Source: Yinghuangia soli
GTDB lineage: Bacteria > Actinomycetota > Actinomycetes > Streptomycetales > Streptomycetaceae
DNA length: 64,000 bases
NCBI RefSeq assembly: GCF_021502675.1
Contig: NZ_JAKFHA010000021.1
Span: 78,659-142,658, forward strand
Direction of reading: 5' to 3'
Made by a program: the position numbers and the translations under genes. The notes beneath the pieces are model-generated. The model made no database searches, was not told the origin of the DNA, and saw nothing but the letters and a program-made list of their open reading frames with translations. Positions within the stretch are counted from its first letter, which is position 1. Each line of letters starts with the position of its first letter. This document shows positions 43,673 through 52,734 of this stretch, in pieces.

Positions 43673-44641
43673 GTGCGACCTGGAACTCCTGGTGGACACC
43701 GCGATCGGTACTCCGATCCGGAGCGCTGGGCTCGGCAGGTCACGGACAAGGTGATCGCCGCATGGTGGCGCGCGCGAGTCGGTGGCGATATCGCCGTGCC
43801 GATCGGAACGGTCGCCGCACTGGCTTTGACCCGCCGTCAACCGCAGCTGGATCGCGACGGCGGCGGCCTCGAGCTTGGACTCGAAATCCAAGCCATGAGT
43901 CCCGCAAGGTTCGGCGCGTGGCTGAAGCTGGCCTGGGGCCTGCAGTGGTTCGAACGGCCCGACCTCGTTGAGCGAGCCCGCATCCTGCACGAATGGCTCC
44001 ACCTCGATGACCGCTCAGCCGAACGGCGTCTTCGGGGAGCCCACGACGTGGCGCTCGCTGCAATCGACGCCGGCTTGTTGGAGTTGGTCGCCGACACCGA
44101 CTACCGGCATGCGGTGGACTTGTTCGGACCGCTCATCGAGCAACTGCGTGCAGCGGACGACAAGCGTGCCCGCGGGGACTTCTACACCCCGGCTTCAGTG
44201 TCGCGAGCTGGAGTAGGAATCACCTTCGGTGGCGCGGCGTCCGACCTTGTTCCGGGCTCGGCCTTCATCGACCCAACCGCCGGTTCTGGCGGTCTACTGC
44301 GTGCTGCCGCGGAGGAATTGCGCGACCGAGGGCTCGATCCCGCGGACTTCGCCTGGCAGGCCAACGACATCGATCCGGTCGCTGCAGGGGCGTGCGCCGT
44401 CAACTGCATCCTTTGGGATCTGGGTCCGAACAGCGTCGTCGCTTGCTCCGACGTCCTGATGCGCGCCGACAGCATCCAGAAAGCACGAGCGGAGGCCAAC
44501 GTGTGGCTCCGACGCCGTGACGCCGAGCTCGCACGGCTCCAGTCGCTGGCGGCGTTCCGCCATGCCAAAACCCTCCTTGCCGCGGTCATGCGACCCGACC
44601 AAGACGACCCCACAGACCGCGCCCAACAGCCCAAAGCCTGA
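43673..44641 (+). CDS. N6-adenine methylase-like protein lacking the catalytic NPPY motif
   Basis: The 322-residue protein has a C-terminal type I HsdM-like SAM fold: GDFYTPASVSRAGVGITFGG, motif I FIDPTAGSGGLLRAA and the motif II/III region QANDIDPVAAGACAVNCIL. It ends soon after SVVACSDVLM without any NPP(Y/F) motif. The N-terminal 160 residues are helical and unassigned. It may therefore bind SAM or DNA without methylating, or need a partner. GTG 43673 follows AAGGAGGT. It lies in a phage/plasmid-type gene set. Confidence 0.72.
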   Translation: MRPGTPGGHRDRYSDPERWARQVTDKVIAAWWRARVGGDIAVPIGTVAALALTRRQPQLDRDGGGLELGLEIQAMSPARFGAWLKLAWGLQWFERPDLVERARILHEWLHLDDRSAERRLRGAHDVALAAIDAGLLELVADTDYRHAVDLFGPLIEQLRAADDKRARGDFYTPASVSRAGVGITFGGAASDLVPGSAFIDPTAGSGGLLRAAAEELRDRGLDPADFAWQANDIDPVAAGACAVNCILWDLGPNSVVACSDVLMRADSIQKARAEANVWLRRRDAELARLQSLAAFRHAKTLLAAVMRPDQDDPTDRAQQPKA

Positions 44642-44650
44642 ACTCACAGC

Positions 44651-44679
44651 CGCCGGGCCGGGCCACTCCCGGCCCGGCG
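44651..44679 (+). promoter_or_regulatory. Leader hairpin before the gene at 44718
   Basis: Perfect 12-pair stem CGCCGGGCCGGG / CCCGGCCCGGCG with a five-base loop, ten bases after the previous stop. The ribosome-binding site GGGAGG lies about 26 bases further on. Confidence 0.6.
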
Positions 44680-44717
44680 TCCCGCAACCAACCACCGTCC
44701 CGACTGGGAGGTTCACC

Positions 44718-45740
44718 ATGTCCAAAGAGACCCTCGCCTGGCTCAACGCCAACGTGCTCATCGGCTTCACCGACCAGCGCGAGCACGCCTGGCACTACCG
44801 CGCCGCGCTCCAGGGGAACGAGCCCAACCACTACCCGGGCGCCATCCCCATCGACGACGTCAAGCGCCGGCTCTTCAGCTGGGTCCCCATCTCCAGCCCC
44901 CTGTTCGTGAGCGGCAGCGCGCCCGGCACCTTCGACGAGATCCCCGGGCGTCAGGCCATCCGGCGCAGCGACACCGGCCACGTCATGGGGATCTTCACCG
45001 ACTCGTACGAACCCCACCAGTACGACGTCTGGCTCCTCGACACCATCGGGCGACTCCTCGACGCCGACCTGTCGATCGGCTCCGCCGGACTGCTCCGCGA
45101 CGGCGCCGTCGCCTGGGTCTCGGTCGAGGTCCCCGAGACGATCAAGACCCCAGAGGGCGTCAGCTTCCGCCCGCACCTGTTCGGCGCCACGTCCTTCGAC
45201 GGCTCGTTGGCCACCACGTTCAAGCGCGCGGTGACCAACATCGTCTGCGACAACACCATGGCCGCTGGCCTGGCCGAGCACGGCCAGCAGATCAAGATCA
45301 AGCACTCGCGGCACTCCATGCTGCGCCTGGACGAAGCCCGCGACGCGCTGAACATCGTGTACGAGATCGCCGACGACTTCGCCGCGGAGGTCAGGCGGCT
45401 GTGCGAGATCACGGTGACCGACAAGCAGTGGGCCGGCTTCCTCGACGCGCACGCAGAGCTGCCCGAACAGCCGGGCCGGTCGCGCTCGATGGCCGAGCGC
45501 AAGCGCGAGACGCTCGCCCAACTGTGGAACCACGACATGCGCGTCGCCCCGTGGCGTGGCACCGCGTACGGCGTGGTCCAGGCGGTGAACACCTACGTGC
45601 ACCACGAGCAGACCGTCCGCGGAGCCGAGCGCGCGGAACGGAACATGCTCCGCGCCGTCACCGGCGGTGTCGAGGAACTCGACCTCGCCACCCTGACCAC
45701 CCTCGACAAGGTGCTGGGCGGCCTTGCTCTGGCGGCCTGA
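44718..45740 (+). CDS. DUF932 (phage/plasmid-like) protein
   Basis: The 340-residue protein matches the DUF932/phage-plasmid-like family by segments VLIGFTDQREHAWHYR, SDTGHVMGIFTDSYEPHQYD, KRAVTNIVCDNTM and APWRGTAYGVVQAVNTYVHH. Members are frequent on conjugative plasmids and phages and are of unknown function. Complete length. ATG after GGGAGG. Confidence 0.85.
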   Translation: MSKETLAWLNANVLIGFTDQREHAWHYRAALQGNEPNHYPGAIPIDDVKRRLFSWVPISSPLFVSGSAPGTFDEIPGRQAIRRSDTGHVMGIFTDSYEPHQYDVWLLDTIGRLLDADLSIGSAGLLRDGAVAWVSVEVPETIKTPEGVSFRPHLFGATSFDGSLATTFKRAVTNIVCDNTMAAGLAEHGQQIKIKHSRHSMLRLDEARDALNIVYEIADDFAAEVRRLCEITVTDKQWAGFLDAHAELPEQPGRSRSMAERKRETLAQLWNHDMRVAPWRGTAYGVVQAVNTYVHHEQTVRGAERAERNMLRAVTGGVEELDLATLTTLDKVLGGLALAA

Positions 45741-45751
45741 CGGCACGGCGA

Positions 45752-45832
45752 GGCCGGCGGTGCGGAACACAGCGTCATACCGCACCGCCGGCCCAAGGCT
45801 TCGGCTTCGGCTTCGGCTTCGGTCAACCTTGG
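45752..45832 (+). promoter_or_regulatory. Leader hairpins and (GGCTTC)4 repeat before the gene at 45882
   Basis: A perfect 14-pair stem GGCCGGCGGTGCGG (45752-45765) / CCGCACCGCCGGCC (45780-45793) with a 14-base loop is followed by four exact GGCTTC units at 45797-45820. These are enclosed by a CCAAGG / CCTTGG pair (45793-45798, 45827-45832). The ribosome-binding site AGGAGGTGA follows about 37 bases later. Confidence 0.6.
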
Positions 45833-45881
45833 TCTCACCACCCACGATGCGGAAGACTCAGCAGCGGCCAGGAGGTGAGCC

Positions 45882-46127
45882 ATGAAGATCGACCTTCGCG
45901 AAGCAGTCGAAACCGCCGAGACGCTACTCGCCGAGCTGCGCAAGTGGGACGGCCACGAGACCAACGACACCAAGTCCCGTGCAGCCACACGCGAACGCAC
46001 GGAGCTCACACGCACGTTGCTCTACCTCTCCCATTTGGCAAACAAGGTGGGTGTCGAGGTCATGGATGAGTACCACGCCTACAAAGCTCGTGGCGACAGC
46101 CCATTGAACGAGGCCGACGGCGCCTAA
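45882..46127 (+). CDS. Small helical protein of unknown function
   Basis: An 81-residue protein, mostly alpha-helical and heptad-like (LREAVETAETLLAELRKWDG, RTELTRTLLYLSHLANKVGV). No domain recognised. ATG with CAGGAGGTGAG upstream, the strongest ribosome-binding site of the run. Confidence 0.65.
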   Translation: MKIDLREAVETAETLLAELRKWDGHETNDTKSRAATRERTELTRTLLYLSHLANKVGVEVMDEYHAYKARGDSPLNEADGA

Positions 46128-46285
46128 GCGGGCTCAGCGTTGTCGAGGGAAACGCTTCTTGACCGCGGCCTCGGCACCGCGCACGACGGCGTTGGCCCAA
46201 GGATGTAGAACAGCCTCGGCGCGCCAAGGCCACAAGCTTCACTTCACTACCCTCTAAGCCGCGACAACCCCGAGGACAGACGCGC

Positions 46286-47251
46286 ATGGCCTCTTCGATC
46301 CCTGCCGATGTCGCGGCTGCCGACATGCGCCGACTGGGCAAGGCCGAACCTTTGGAGCCCTACCCTGGACGCGCTCGCGAACCGTGGATGTGCCGCCACA
46401 TTCCATGCGGGCAGATCATCTACCCGAATCGCAACAACGTCATGAGCGGTCAGGGTTCCTGCGTCTGGTGTGCACCAAACGCCCCAAAGAACCCGGAAGC
46501 AGCCCGGTCGGCGATGTTGGAGCACGGCTTCATCGTGCTTATGGACTTCCCCGGTACAGGCAAGCCCTGGTTAGCGCAGTGCGTCACCGCTGAGCACGTC
46601 GTCGCCCCTCGGTACGACAACGTCATCGGCCGCAACGGCGGCTGCCGCTTCTGCAAGCGCCACGGACCTGGAGACCCGCTCGAGGCCGTCGCCGATATGC
46701 GCGCTGCCGACTTTCGTCCGCTGGAACCGTTCAAGAACATCGCGTCGCCCTGGCTGTCGGTGTGCGAGCGATGCGCGAAAACCTCCACGCCCCGACTCAA
46801 CAACATCCGTACCAGAGGAGCGTGTTGCAGGCACCGTGCCCGCTACGGGCTGGATCCCGGTGCCCCGGCCCGCTTGTACATTCTCTCCCACTCCGGGCAC
46901 GGAGCCGTGAAGATCGGCATCACAGGAGTGCGCACCCGCGAGAATCGCATCGCACGGTTCCAAGGCCAAGGCTGGGAGCTGTTCGCTCAACTTCCCTTCG
47001 CCACAGGCGCTGACGCATACCGCGTGGAACAGCACGTTATCCGGCACCTTCGAGCGAAGGGGCATCCCGCCTTCCTCAGCGACACAGAGATGCCAATCGG
47101 TGGCTACAAGGAGACCTTCGACAGCGCGTCCGTATCGGTTGAGCATTTGTTAGAGCTCGCGCGGGTAGAACAGCAAGCACGCAGCGAGAATCCGGTTGTC
47201 TTAGCCAACTTGACCCTGGTACATCAGGCGGCCGGGCGCGTGGCGCCGTAG
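46286..47251 (+). CDS. GIY-YIG-like (T5orf172 type) protein with three zinc-finger-like repeats
   Basis: The 321-residue protein carries three diverged repeats of about 60 residues (about 20-63, 80-123, 140-181). Each has PW followed by a Cys near the start, an R-x-N/D-N-V/I motif (YPNRNNVMSGQGSC, PRYDNVIGRNGGC, PRLNNIRTRGACC) and a closing Cys pair. The C-terminus (about 196-285) is a GIY-YIG/T5orf172-like domain (LYILSHSGHGAVKIGITG, Arg218, Glu248). This suggests a DNA-binding nuclease or recombination protein of the mobile element. The ATG has a weak AGGACA upstream. Confidence 0.7.
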   Translation: MASSIPADVAAADMRRLGKAEPLEPYPGRAREPWMCRHIPCGQIIYPNRNNVMSGQGSCVWCAPNAPKNPEAARSAMLEHGFIVLMDFPGTGKPWLAQCVTAEHVVAPRYDNVIGRNGGCRFCKRHGPGDPLEAVADMRAADFRPLEPFKNIASPWLSVCERCAKTSTPRLNNIRTRGACCRHRARYGLDPGAPARLYILSHSGHGAVKIGITGVRTRENRIARFQGQGWELFAQLPFATGADAYRVEQHVIRHLRAKGHPAFLSDTEMPIGGYKETFDSASVSVEHLLELARVEQQARSENPVVLANLTLVHQAAGRVAP

Positions 47252-48132
47252 TAATCGTCGCCGACGCGGCGGTAGGGCTCGGTGCGGACGAGGGCGCCGG
47301 TGTACGGGGCGTCCACCATGAGGCCGTTGCCGATGTAGAGACCGACGTGGTGGATGTTGGTTGTCGTGCCGTAAAAGACGAGGTCGCCCGGGAACAGGGG
47401 TGCGCCCGGCGGGACCTTGGGGCCAGCGGCGTACTGGTCTTGGGCAACGCGCGGGATGGTGATGCCGGCGGCGGCGTAAGCGGCTTTGGTGAGGCCGGAG
47501 CAGTCGAAGCCTCCCTCGCTGGGTCCGTCTCCGCCCCAGACGTAGGGGGTGCCGATTTGCGCCTGCGCGAACGCGATAGCGATCGCTGCGGCTGCGCCGG
47601 GTTGCTGTGGAGCTGTGCCGGCGGGAGCGGCGTACGTCGCGGCCTGGTCGAGGACCTTCGTCACGTACCACTCAGCATGGTTGTAAGCGAAAAGCGCCCC
47701 GCGGATGTCGCGACCGCCGCGGGCACCGTCCTGGCAGAGCTTGTCGGCGGCGGCCTGGATGGCATCGGGCGGGTTCCAGGGTGAGCCGGCGGCGCCTTGT
47801 CCGGTCCACGTGGCGGGGAGGAACTGCATGGGGCCGACGGCACCCGCAGAGGAGACTTGGATCGGGTCGCGGCCGTGGTCTGTCTCGACTTTGCCAACGG
47901 CGGCGAGAACGGTCCAAGGCAGTCCGGGGCACGTGGCCGCGGAGCGCTGGTAAAGCACGAGGTAGGTCGCCGGTATGTCCTTCAGCGCGTCAGCGCTGGC
48001 GGCCACGGGCGAGGTGACTGTCGACGTGAGCAGCTTCCCGATCGCGCCGACGATGGCTGTCGCAGCCACGGCAACGAGGATGATCAGCGACACGACGACG
48101 GCGACGGATGCAGCGGCAATCCTTGCGAACAT
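47224..48132 (-). CDS. SLT transglycosylase / NlpC-P60 endopeptidase of the conjugation system
   Basis: The 302-residue protein has one N-terminal membrane anchor (AAASVAVVVSLIILVAVAAT), a lytic transglycosylase-like domain (VGKVETDHGRDPIQVSSAGA with catalytic Glu, GPMQFLPATW) and an NlpC/P60 domain with catalytic Cys in GGFDCSGLTKAAY and His in NIHHVGLYIG. Such bifunctional wall hydrolases open peptidoglycan for Gram-positive conjugation machines. ATG 48132 is chosen over the longer frame because the preceding residues are not conserved-looking. Its 3' end overlaps the GIY-YIG gene tail convergently by 28 bases. Confidence 0.88.
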   Translation of the reverse strand: MFARIAAASVAVVVSLIILVAVAATAIVGAIGKLLTSTVTSPVAASADALKDIPATYLVLYQRSAATCPGLPWTVLAAVGKVETDHGRDPIQVSSAGAVGPMQFLPATWTGQGAAGSPWNPPDAIQAAADKLCQDGARGGRDIRGALFAYNHAEWYVTKVLDQAATYAAPAGTAPQQPGAAAAIAIAFAQAQIGTPYVWGGDGPSEGGFDCSGLTKAAYAAAGITIPRVAQDQYAAGPKVPPGAPLFPGDLVFYGTTTNIHHVGLYIGNGLMVDAPYTGALVRTEPYRRVGDDYYGATRPAA

Positions 48133-48139
48133 GATCTGC

Positions 48140-49195
48140 TCACCGCCGACTGGCCGAAGAGTCTGGAGACGGTGGCATCGGCGACGGGGGCGCAAGCTGG
48201 ATCGACCCGCGGGCTGCAGCGTTGGGCGTCGCCACAGGGGCTTGCGGTGCCGTGACGTCTGAGGGTGGCGGCGTTACGTTCGGCCATGCGGCGGTGAGGT
48301 CGATGAGCGGCATGCGCGTCGTGGCCTGACGGCTCAGTGGAAGCCAGCCTGCTTGCGACGGGTCGATCGCCTCGTCGAGGACCGCTTGTTCGATGCTGGC
48401 TGTCGCGATGGGCACGACGGCTGGGTCAGCCAGATACGGCACGGATTCGGCGAGTGCTCGGCGAATCGCTGCTTCGCGGGTGACAGTGCTGGTCCAGAAG
48501 AGAACCGGCGTGACGATGCCCGTAGTGACCGCGAGCCGCGCGTAGCCGGCGATCTTCGTTGCGAGGCGGGTGGCCGGGCGCTCGCTGCCGGTGTCGTACT
48601 CGAGGAACCATTCGAGCTCGTTGTCTTGGGTGTCCCAGCGGCCGTAGGCGTCGGGTCTGACGGCGTCGCCGAAGAGCTCGGCGCAGCGTGCTTCGGACCA
48701 CCACGCGGTGAGCCGTCCGGGACTCCCGCTCTGACGGCCATGGTTGATGAGAGCGCTGAAGAAGTCGTTGACACCAAGAGTGTGTGCGAGACGCAGTGAA
48801 TGGGCGATGCCCAGCGCGCGGTCGACGTTGAAGCCGAGTTGCTTGGGTTCGAGGTCATGTTCGTACGCCAGGACGGCGGCGCCGCCGACGTCGAGGACGT
48901 AGTGCATCTGTGCCGTGCCTATAGCCAGGCGCGGCTGGAACCTGTCCAGGACTCGCCATCGGTACAGGTTGAGCAGACGGAGGTTGGCCACGCGCTGGCG
49001 GGACCAGGCCAGTTCGGTGATCTGGCGAGTGGTGAGGACGCGGTGCTCGTAGAGCATGTGTGCAAGCCATCGGTCGCGTGGCGTCAGCCGGTTGGCGAGA
49101 AATCCGAGATGGCCGGCGCTCATGGCCATCGTGGTGGTCGGTCGGGGAACGACCGCGCCGCGGAGGGCTTGTTGTGGAGTGGGTCGGTTGATCAT
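48140..49195 (-). CDS. Replication-relaxation family protein
   Basis: The 351-residue protein matches replication-relaxation proteins (PF13814) of actinobacterial mobile elements: RLTPRDRWLAHMLYEHRVLT, TTRQITELAWSRQRVANLRL as a winged helix, and LEWFLEYDTGSERPATRLAT, which resembles an endonuclease-like core. These proteins are thought to bind the transfer or replication origin. The Pro-rich C-terminus is variable. It lies eight bases upstream of the hydrolase gene and 36 bases downstream of the VirD4 gene. Confidence 0.82.
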   Translation of the reverse strand: MINRPTPQQALRGAVVPRPTTTMAMSAGHLGFLANRLTPRDRWLAHMLYEHRVLTTRQITELAWSRQRVANLRLLNLYRWRVLDRFQPRLAIGTAQMHYVLDVGGAAVLAYEHDLEPKQLGFNVDRALGIAHSLRLAHTLGVNDFFSALINHGRQSGSPGRLTAWWSEARCAELFGDAVRPDAYGRWDTQDNELEWFLEYDTGSERPATRLATKIAGYARLAVTTGIVTPVLFWTSTVTREAAIRRALAESVPYLADPAVVPIATASIEQAVLDEAIDPSQAGWLPLSRQATTRMPLIDLTAAWPNVTPPPSDVTAPQAPVATPNAAARGSIQLAPPSPMPPSPDSSASRR

Positions 49196-49231
49196 GGCGT
49201 GCCTTCTCAGGATTTCGTCGGGGTCGCCGGC

Positions 49232-51745
49232 TCAGCTGGGCCGGCGAGGATCGCGTTGCGCCGAATGGTGCTGCGCCTGGCGTGGCGTCGGCGACTGCGC
49301 GTTGGCTCGGGCAGCGAGGCGTATGTGCCGCGCCCGTCCGGGCACCGCAGGTGGGAGCTGAAGGGTGGTGCCTGTGAAGGCCGGGGACTCGGCAGCATGG
49401 ACCACGGGACGTATGGCGACCTGGAACTTGCCGAGGTGGGAGAGGTCGTGCTCAGTCAGCTGCGGCATCGTGTGCCGGGACAGCTGGCGGGCATCCTCAG
49501 GCGAGGCGTTGAAGAAGATCTTGGTCCGGGCGTTGGCGCTGATGCCTTCCGCCAGTTCGCTGGGGAGTTGCCCCAGGTACTGGTGCGCGAGCGCGATGGC
49601 CAGCCGGTAGCCGCGGGCTTCAGCGAGCATGTCTTGGAGCGGGTACGGCAGGGTCAGAAAGTTGTGGGCCTCGTCGACGTATAGAGACGCGTCGCGTCGT
49701 TGTGACTGCGGGACGCGGGCGCGGCAAGTGGCGGCCTGCCAGGTTCGTGCGACGACGATGGATCCGACCAGACGGGCGGTCTCGGTGCCGAGTGCATCGC
49801 GAGCGATCCGGACAAGGCAGATGCCACCGTTGTCGAGCACGGACTCCATGTCGACCGTGGACGCCCCGCCGGCGATCGCCGACCGGACGAAGGGCCGTAG
49901 CAGGAAGCTACGGAGCTTGTTCATCAGCGGCGCGGTGATCTGCGCGCGGGCGGCATCGGAGAGTGCGTCATAGCCAGCCCAGAATCCGAGCAGGACGTCG
50001 TCGTGCAGTTGGCTCAGAGCCTGCGCGCGGAACGCCGGCACCGCAAGCAACCTGGGCAGATCTGCCAGCGTGGCCGGACCGGACAGCAATGGCGGTCCGG
50101 TCAGCGCGCACAGTGTGAGCAGCCCCGCGCGCAGGATGTCTTCGGTTCGGGCGCCCCAGGAGGCCGCGTAGATACGGGAGAAGATCCCGACGAGGTTGTC
50201 GACCGCGCGAGCGGGGTCGCCCTCGAGGGGGTTGAGTATCGGCGGACGTGAACGGCTGTCGGCGTCGAAGAGAACGACTCGCGCACCCGCGTCCTCGGGC
50301 AGGCGCATCATGATGTCGGTGACAAGGTCGCCCTTGGGGTCGACGACCACGACACCGCGTCCCTCCGCGACGTCGTGCAGGACCAGCCTGGCCATCAGCT
50401 CGGACTTGCCGGATCCGGTTGCACCGATGATGTGCAGGTGGTGCCGGGCGTCCGAGACCCACAGACCGATAGGACGTTGGCGTCCAGCGTCGCTGACCGC
50501 CAGCGGCTTGACGTCCGGCCCGGCGGTGGCGACTCCGGGAGGCGGTGCAACAGCACTGGCGCCGGCACGTTCGAGGCCCGGGACAGCCGGGTCCCAGGGC
50601 AGGTGAGCGATGACGGCGAGCTCCGGTACGGAGAGGAGATCCCCGCGGTCGAGCCGACGTCCGCTGAGCGTCGAGATCGGATTCTTCAGGCGCCTGCGCC
50701 GGTAGTAGTTGTGCTCGGTGAACGCAGCAGCTGTAGCCGCGGTGGCGTGGGCCCTACTGCGGAGTCGGCCGTGGAGACCCGCCCGGAGACCGTGGTTCTG
50801 CAACGCGTCTGCGCCAAGGACATTGACCACGGCGTACCGCACGCGGGTCTCAAACACTCCGCCTCGCAGCTTCGCCACGATGGCGCGGTCCTGCGCATTC
50901 GCTTCGATCTCGCCTTGGCGCTGCGCCGACGGAGTAGTCGGCCGGCCTTTGGTCGCGCCCTTCGATGGCCCCGGAGGCAGAAGGTCGAGAAGAAGCGAGG
51001 CCATACGAGCGGCCGGGCGGACTCCAGGTTGGTGGGCTGCGCGGCGTACCCGCGCGACGCGCCGTCCGGCAATCGGGCGGGCGAGCACCTGGAGCACGGT
51101 GACCTCGCCCCCGCCGAGTCCGGTCTGAGCACCGACTACGGCACGGAGCGGGTCTGCTTTGAACTGGGTCCGGATCGGTAACGCTTCGCCGCGGTGAAGA
51201 CGCAGCTCTCCGCCCTCGGCGTCGAGCTGTCCACCTGACGGAGCGGCGGGGAACGGTGAAGACGCTTTGGTCGTGTGGGTCCGGGCACCCGGCCACGCCG
51301 CCTCGATGGCGTGCTCCACGATCCCGTGCGGGACTGACCCGGGCACCCAGACTTGGATCCGGACGCCGGCCCGGCTGAACACGAACTCCCACACCAAGTG
51401 GGGCTGGCCGGTCAGGAAACGACGCCAAGCGGGCCTGAGCAGGCCGACCAGATGCCCCCACAACGCCTCAGCGCTCTCCTGTGCGACCGAAGGCGGGGCA
51501 GAAACACGAATGAGACGCGCGTTCTTGGAGAACCGCTCGTGGCAGCGCCGACGCCAGGCCGCACGGCCGAGCCCGGCGAGTACGACCAGCAGCGAGACGC
51601 ACACCAGCGCAAACGGCCAGGCCCAGGCCAGCCACCCCAGCACACGATCCAGTGCACCCCCGGGATTGCGCAGGTAGTCCTGAAGCGGAGCGTCCGATAC
51701 TGGGGCAGGCTGAGCCTGCCACCACCTGAACGCGCGTTCGTTCAT
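49232..51745 (-). CDS. VirD4/TraG-type conjugative coupling ATPase
   Basis: The 837-residue protein has an N-terminal membrane segment (WPFALVCVSLLVVLAGLG), a long variable domain and a type IV coupling ATPase core. Walker A is GATGSGKSELMARL near residue 440 and Walker B is LYVDEAHNFLTLP near 690. The late motif FFNASPEDARQLSRH is also typical. It links DNA substrate to the secretion channel. The ATG at 51745 (MNERAF) is nine bases from AGGG. The longer frame upstream is not protein-like. No relaxase gene was found nearby. Confidence 0.88.
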   Translation of the reverse strand: MNERAFRWWQAQPAPVSDAPLQDYLRNPGGALDRVLGWLAWAWPFALVCVSLLVVLAGLGRAAWRRRCHERFSKNARLIRVSAPPSVAQESAEALWGHLVGLLRPAWRRFLTGQPHLVWEFVFSRAGVRIQVWVPGSVPHGIVEHAIEAAWPGARTHTTKASSPFPAAPSGGQLDAEGGELRLHRGEALPIRTQFKADPLRAVVGAQTGLGGGEVTVLQVLARPIAGRRVARVRRAAHQPGVRPAARMASLLLDLLPPGPSKGATKGRPTTPSAQRQGEIEANAQDRAIVAKLRGGVFETRVRYAVVNVLGADALQNHGLRAGLHGRLRSRAHATAATAAAFTEHNYYRRRRLKNPISTLSGRRLDRGDLLSVPELAVIAHLPWDPAVPGLERAGASAVAPPPGVATAGPDVKPLAVSDAGRQRPIGLWVSDARHHLHIIGATGSGKSELMARLVLHDVAEGRGVVVVDPKGDLVTDIMMRLPEDAGARVVLFDADSRSRPPILNPLEGDPARAVDNLVGIFSRIYAASWGARTEDILRAGLLTLCALTGPPLLSGPATLADLPRLLAVPAFRAQALSQLHDDVLLGFWAGYDALSDAARAQITAPLMNKLRSFLLRPFVRSAIAGGASTVDMESVLDNGGICLVRIARDALGTETARLVGSIVVARTWQAATCRARVPQSQRRDASLYVDEAHNFLTLPYPLQDMLAEARGYRLAIALAHQYLGQLPSELAEGISANARTKIFFNASPEDARQLSRHTMPQLTEHDLSHLGKFQVAIRPVVHAAESPAFTGTTLQLPPAVPGRARHIRLAARANAQSPTPRQAQHHSAQRDPRRPS

Positions 51746-51783
51746 CGTCGGCATCCCTCTTCCCGGCGCGCACGCCGGCTCTG

Positions 51784-52554
51784 TCATGCGGCTTTTGGGT
51801 GTGTGGCCTGGCGGCGGCCCGCTCGACGGGCGCGCTGTCGTCTGGCGCGGTCGGCGTCCACCTCGGCCTGCCAACTCCGAAACGTGCGTCCTCGAAGACG
51901 CTTGAGGTAGTGGGGAATTCGATTCGCCGGGATGCCGACCAGGCGCGGTCCCAGAACCGCTAGGAGATCGCTCGCGGCCTGTGAGTTCCAACCGGCTTCA
52001 GTGATGGCGGGCTCATCAGGGAAGACGTCGGCGACGCGGTCGACTCCTGAGTCAAGAGCCGCGTCCTGCGTTCCGCCGTAGCTGTAGACCCACAGGAAGT
52101 TCTCGGGGGGATCCGGTTCGACCATGGCCCGGAACCGTGCGACTTCCTTGGTGTACGCGTAGAAGTTCACTTCCGGCCGGGACCGGATGATTCGCAGCCA
52201 CGCGGCGAGGTAGCTGTCCGAGAAGAAGTCGCCGCTGTCATGAACCCGAATCCAGGCCCCGCGGAAGCGGCCCGCGCTGAGCTCTCCGGCCATCTCGGCT
52301 TCCCAGCGCACCGGTTCGTCCAGGACGAACTTGAGGTTGGCCTGGTGTCGGGCGCGGACCACGGGCCAGGTGTACGTGCCATGGCGCGCGTAGCAGACGT
52401 GGCGGCAGACGCCCGCCGACGGGCAGGTGTTGTAAGTGCGTCCATCGGGTTCGGGGAAGCGGCCTGCCCAGGCGGGGAGCGACCAGTTCCACACGCCGAT
52501 GGCGCGTAGTTCGCGGTTCTGGCGAAGCAACGTCTTTGAGCTGCGGGCGGTCAT
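51784..52554 (-). CDS. GP88 family protein
   Basis: The 256-residue protein has the GP88 signature: NTCPSAGVCRHVCYARHGTY with closely spaced cysteines, ARHQANLKFVLDEP and RVHDSGDFFSDSYLAAWLRI. The family occurs on mycobacteriophages and actinobacterial plasmids and is of unknown function. The cysteine cluster might hold a metal or Fe-S centre. ATG 52554 is preceded by GAGGAGGACC. An IS110-type element sits just upstream of its promoter region. Confidence 0.82.
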   Translation of the reverse strand: MTARSSKTLLRQNRELRAIGVWNWSLPAWAGRFPEPDGRTYNTCPSAGVCRHVCYARHGTYTWPVVRARHQANLKFVLDEPVRWEAEMAGELSAGRFRGAWIRVHDSGDFFSDSYLAAWLRIIRSRPEVNFYAYTKEVARFRAMVEPDPPENFLWVYSYGGTQDAALDSGVDRVADVFPDEPAITEAGWNSQAASDLLAVLGPRLVGIPANRIPHYLKRLRGRTFRSWQAEVDADRARRQRARRAGRRQATHPKAA

Positions 52555-52734
52555 GGTCCTCCTCGTGGGAGGGGTGTCGAGTTCCGGGTCAGAGGGCTCT
52601 ACTTTTGAGCCGGGTTGATCGGGCCATTCGTAGGGTTGGGTCGCCCAGGGGTGCTGGGTGTGGCTATCAGAGGGCAGCCGTCTGGTGGTTTCCAACGCTT
52701 CGCCTCCCTGCGCCCCACGACGACTCGGCCGCCG

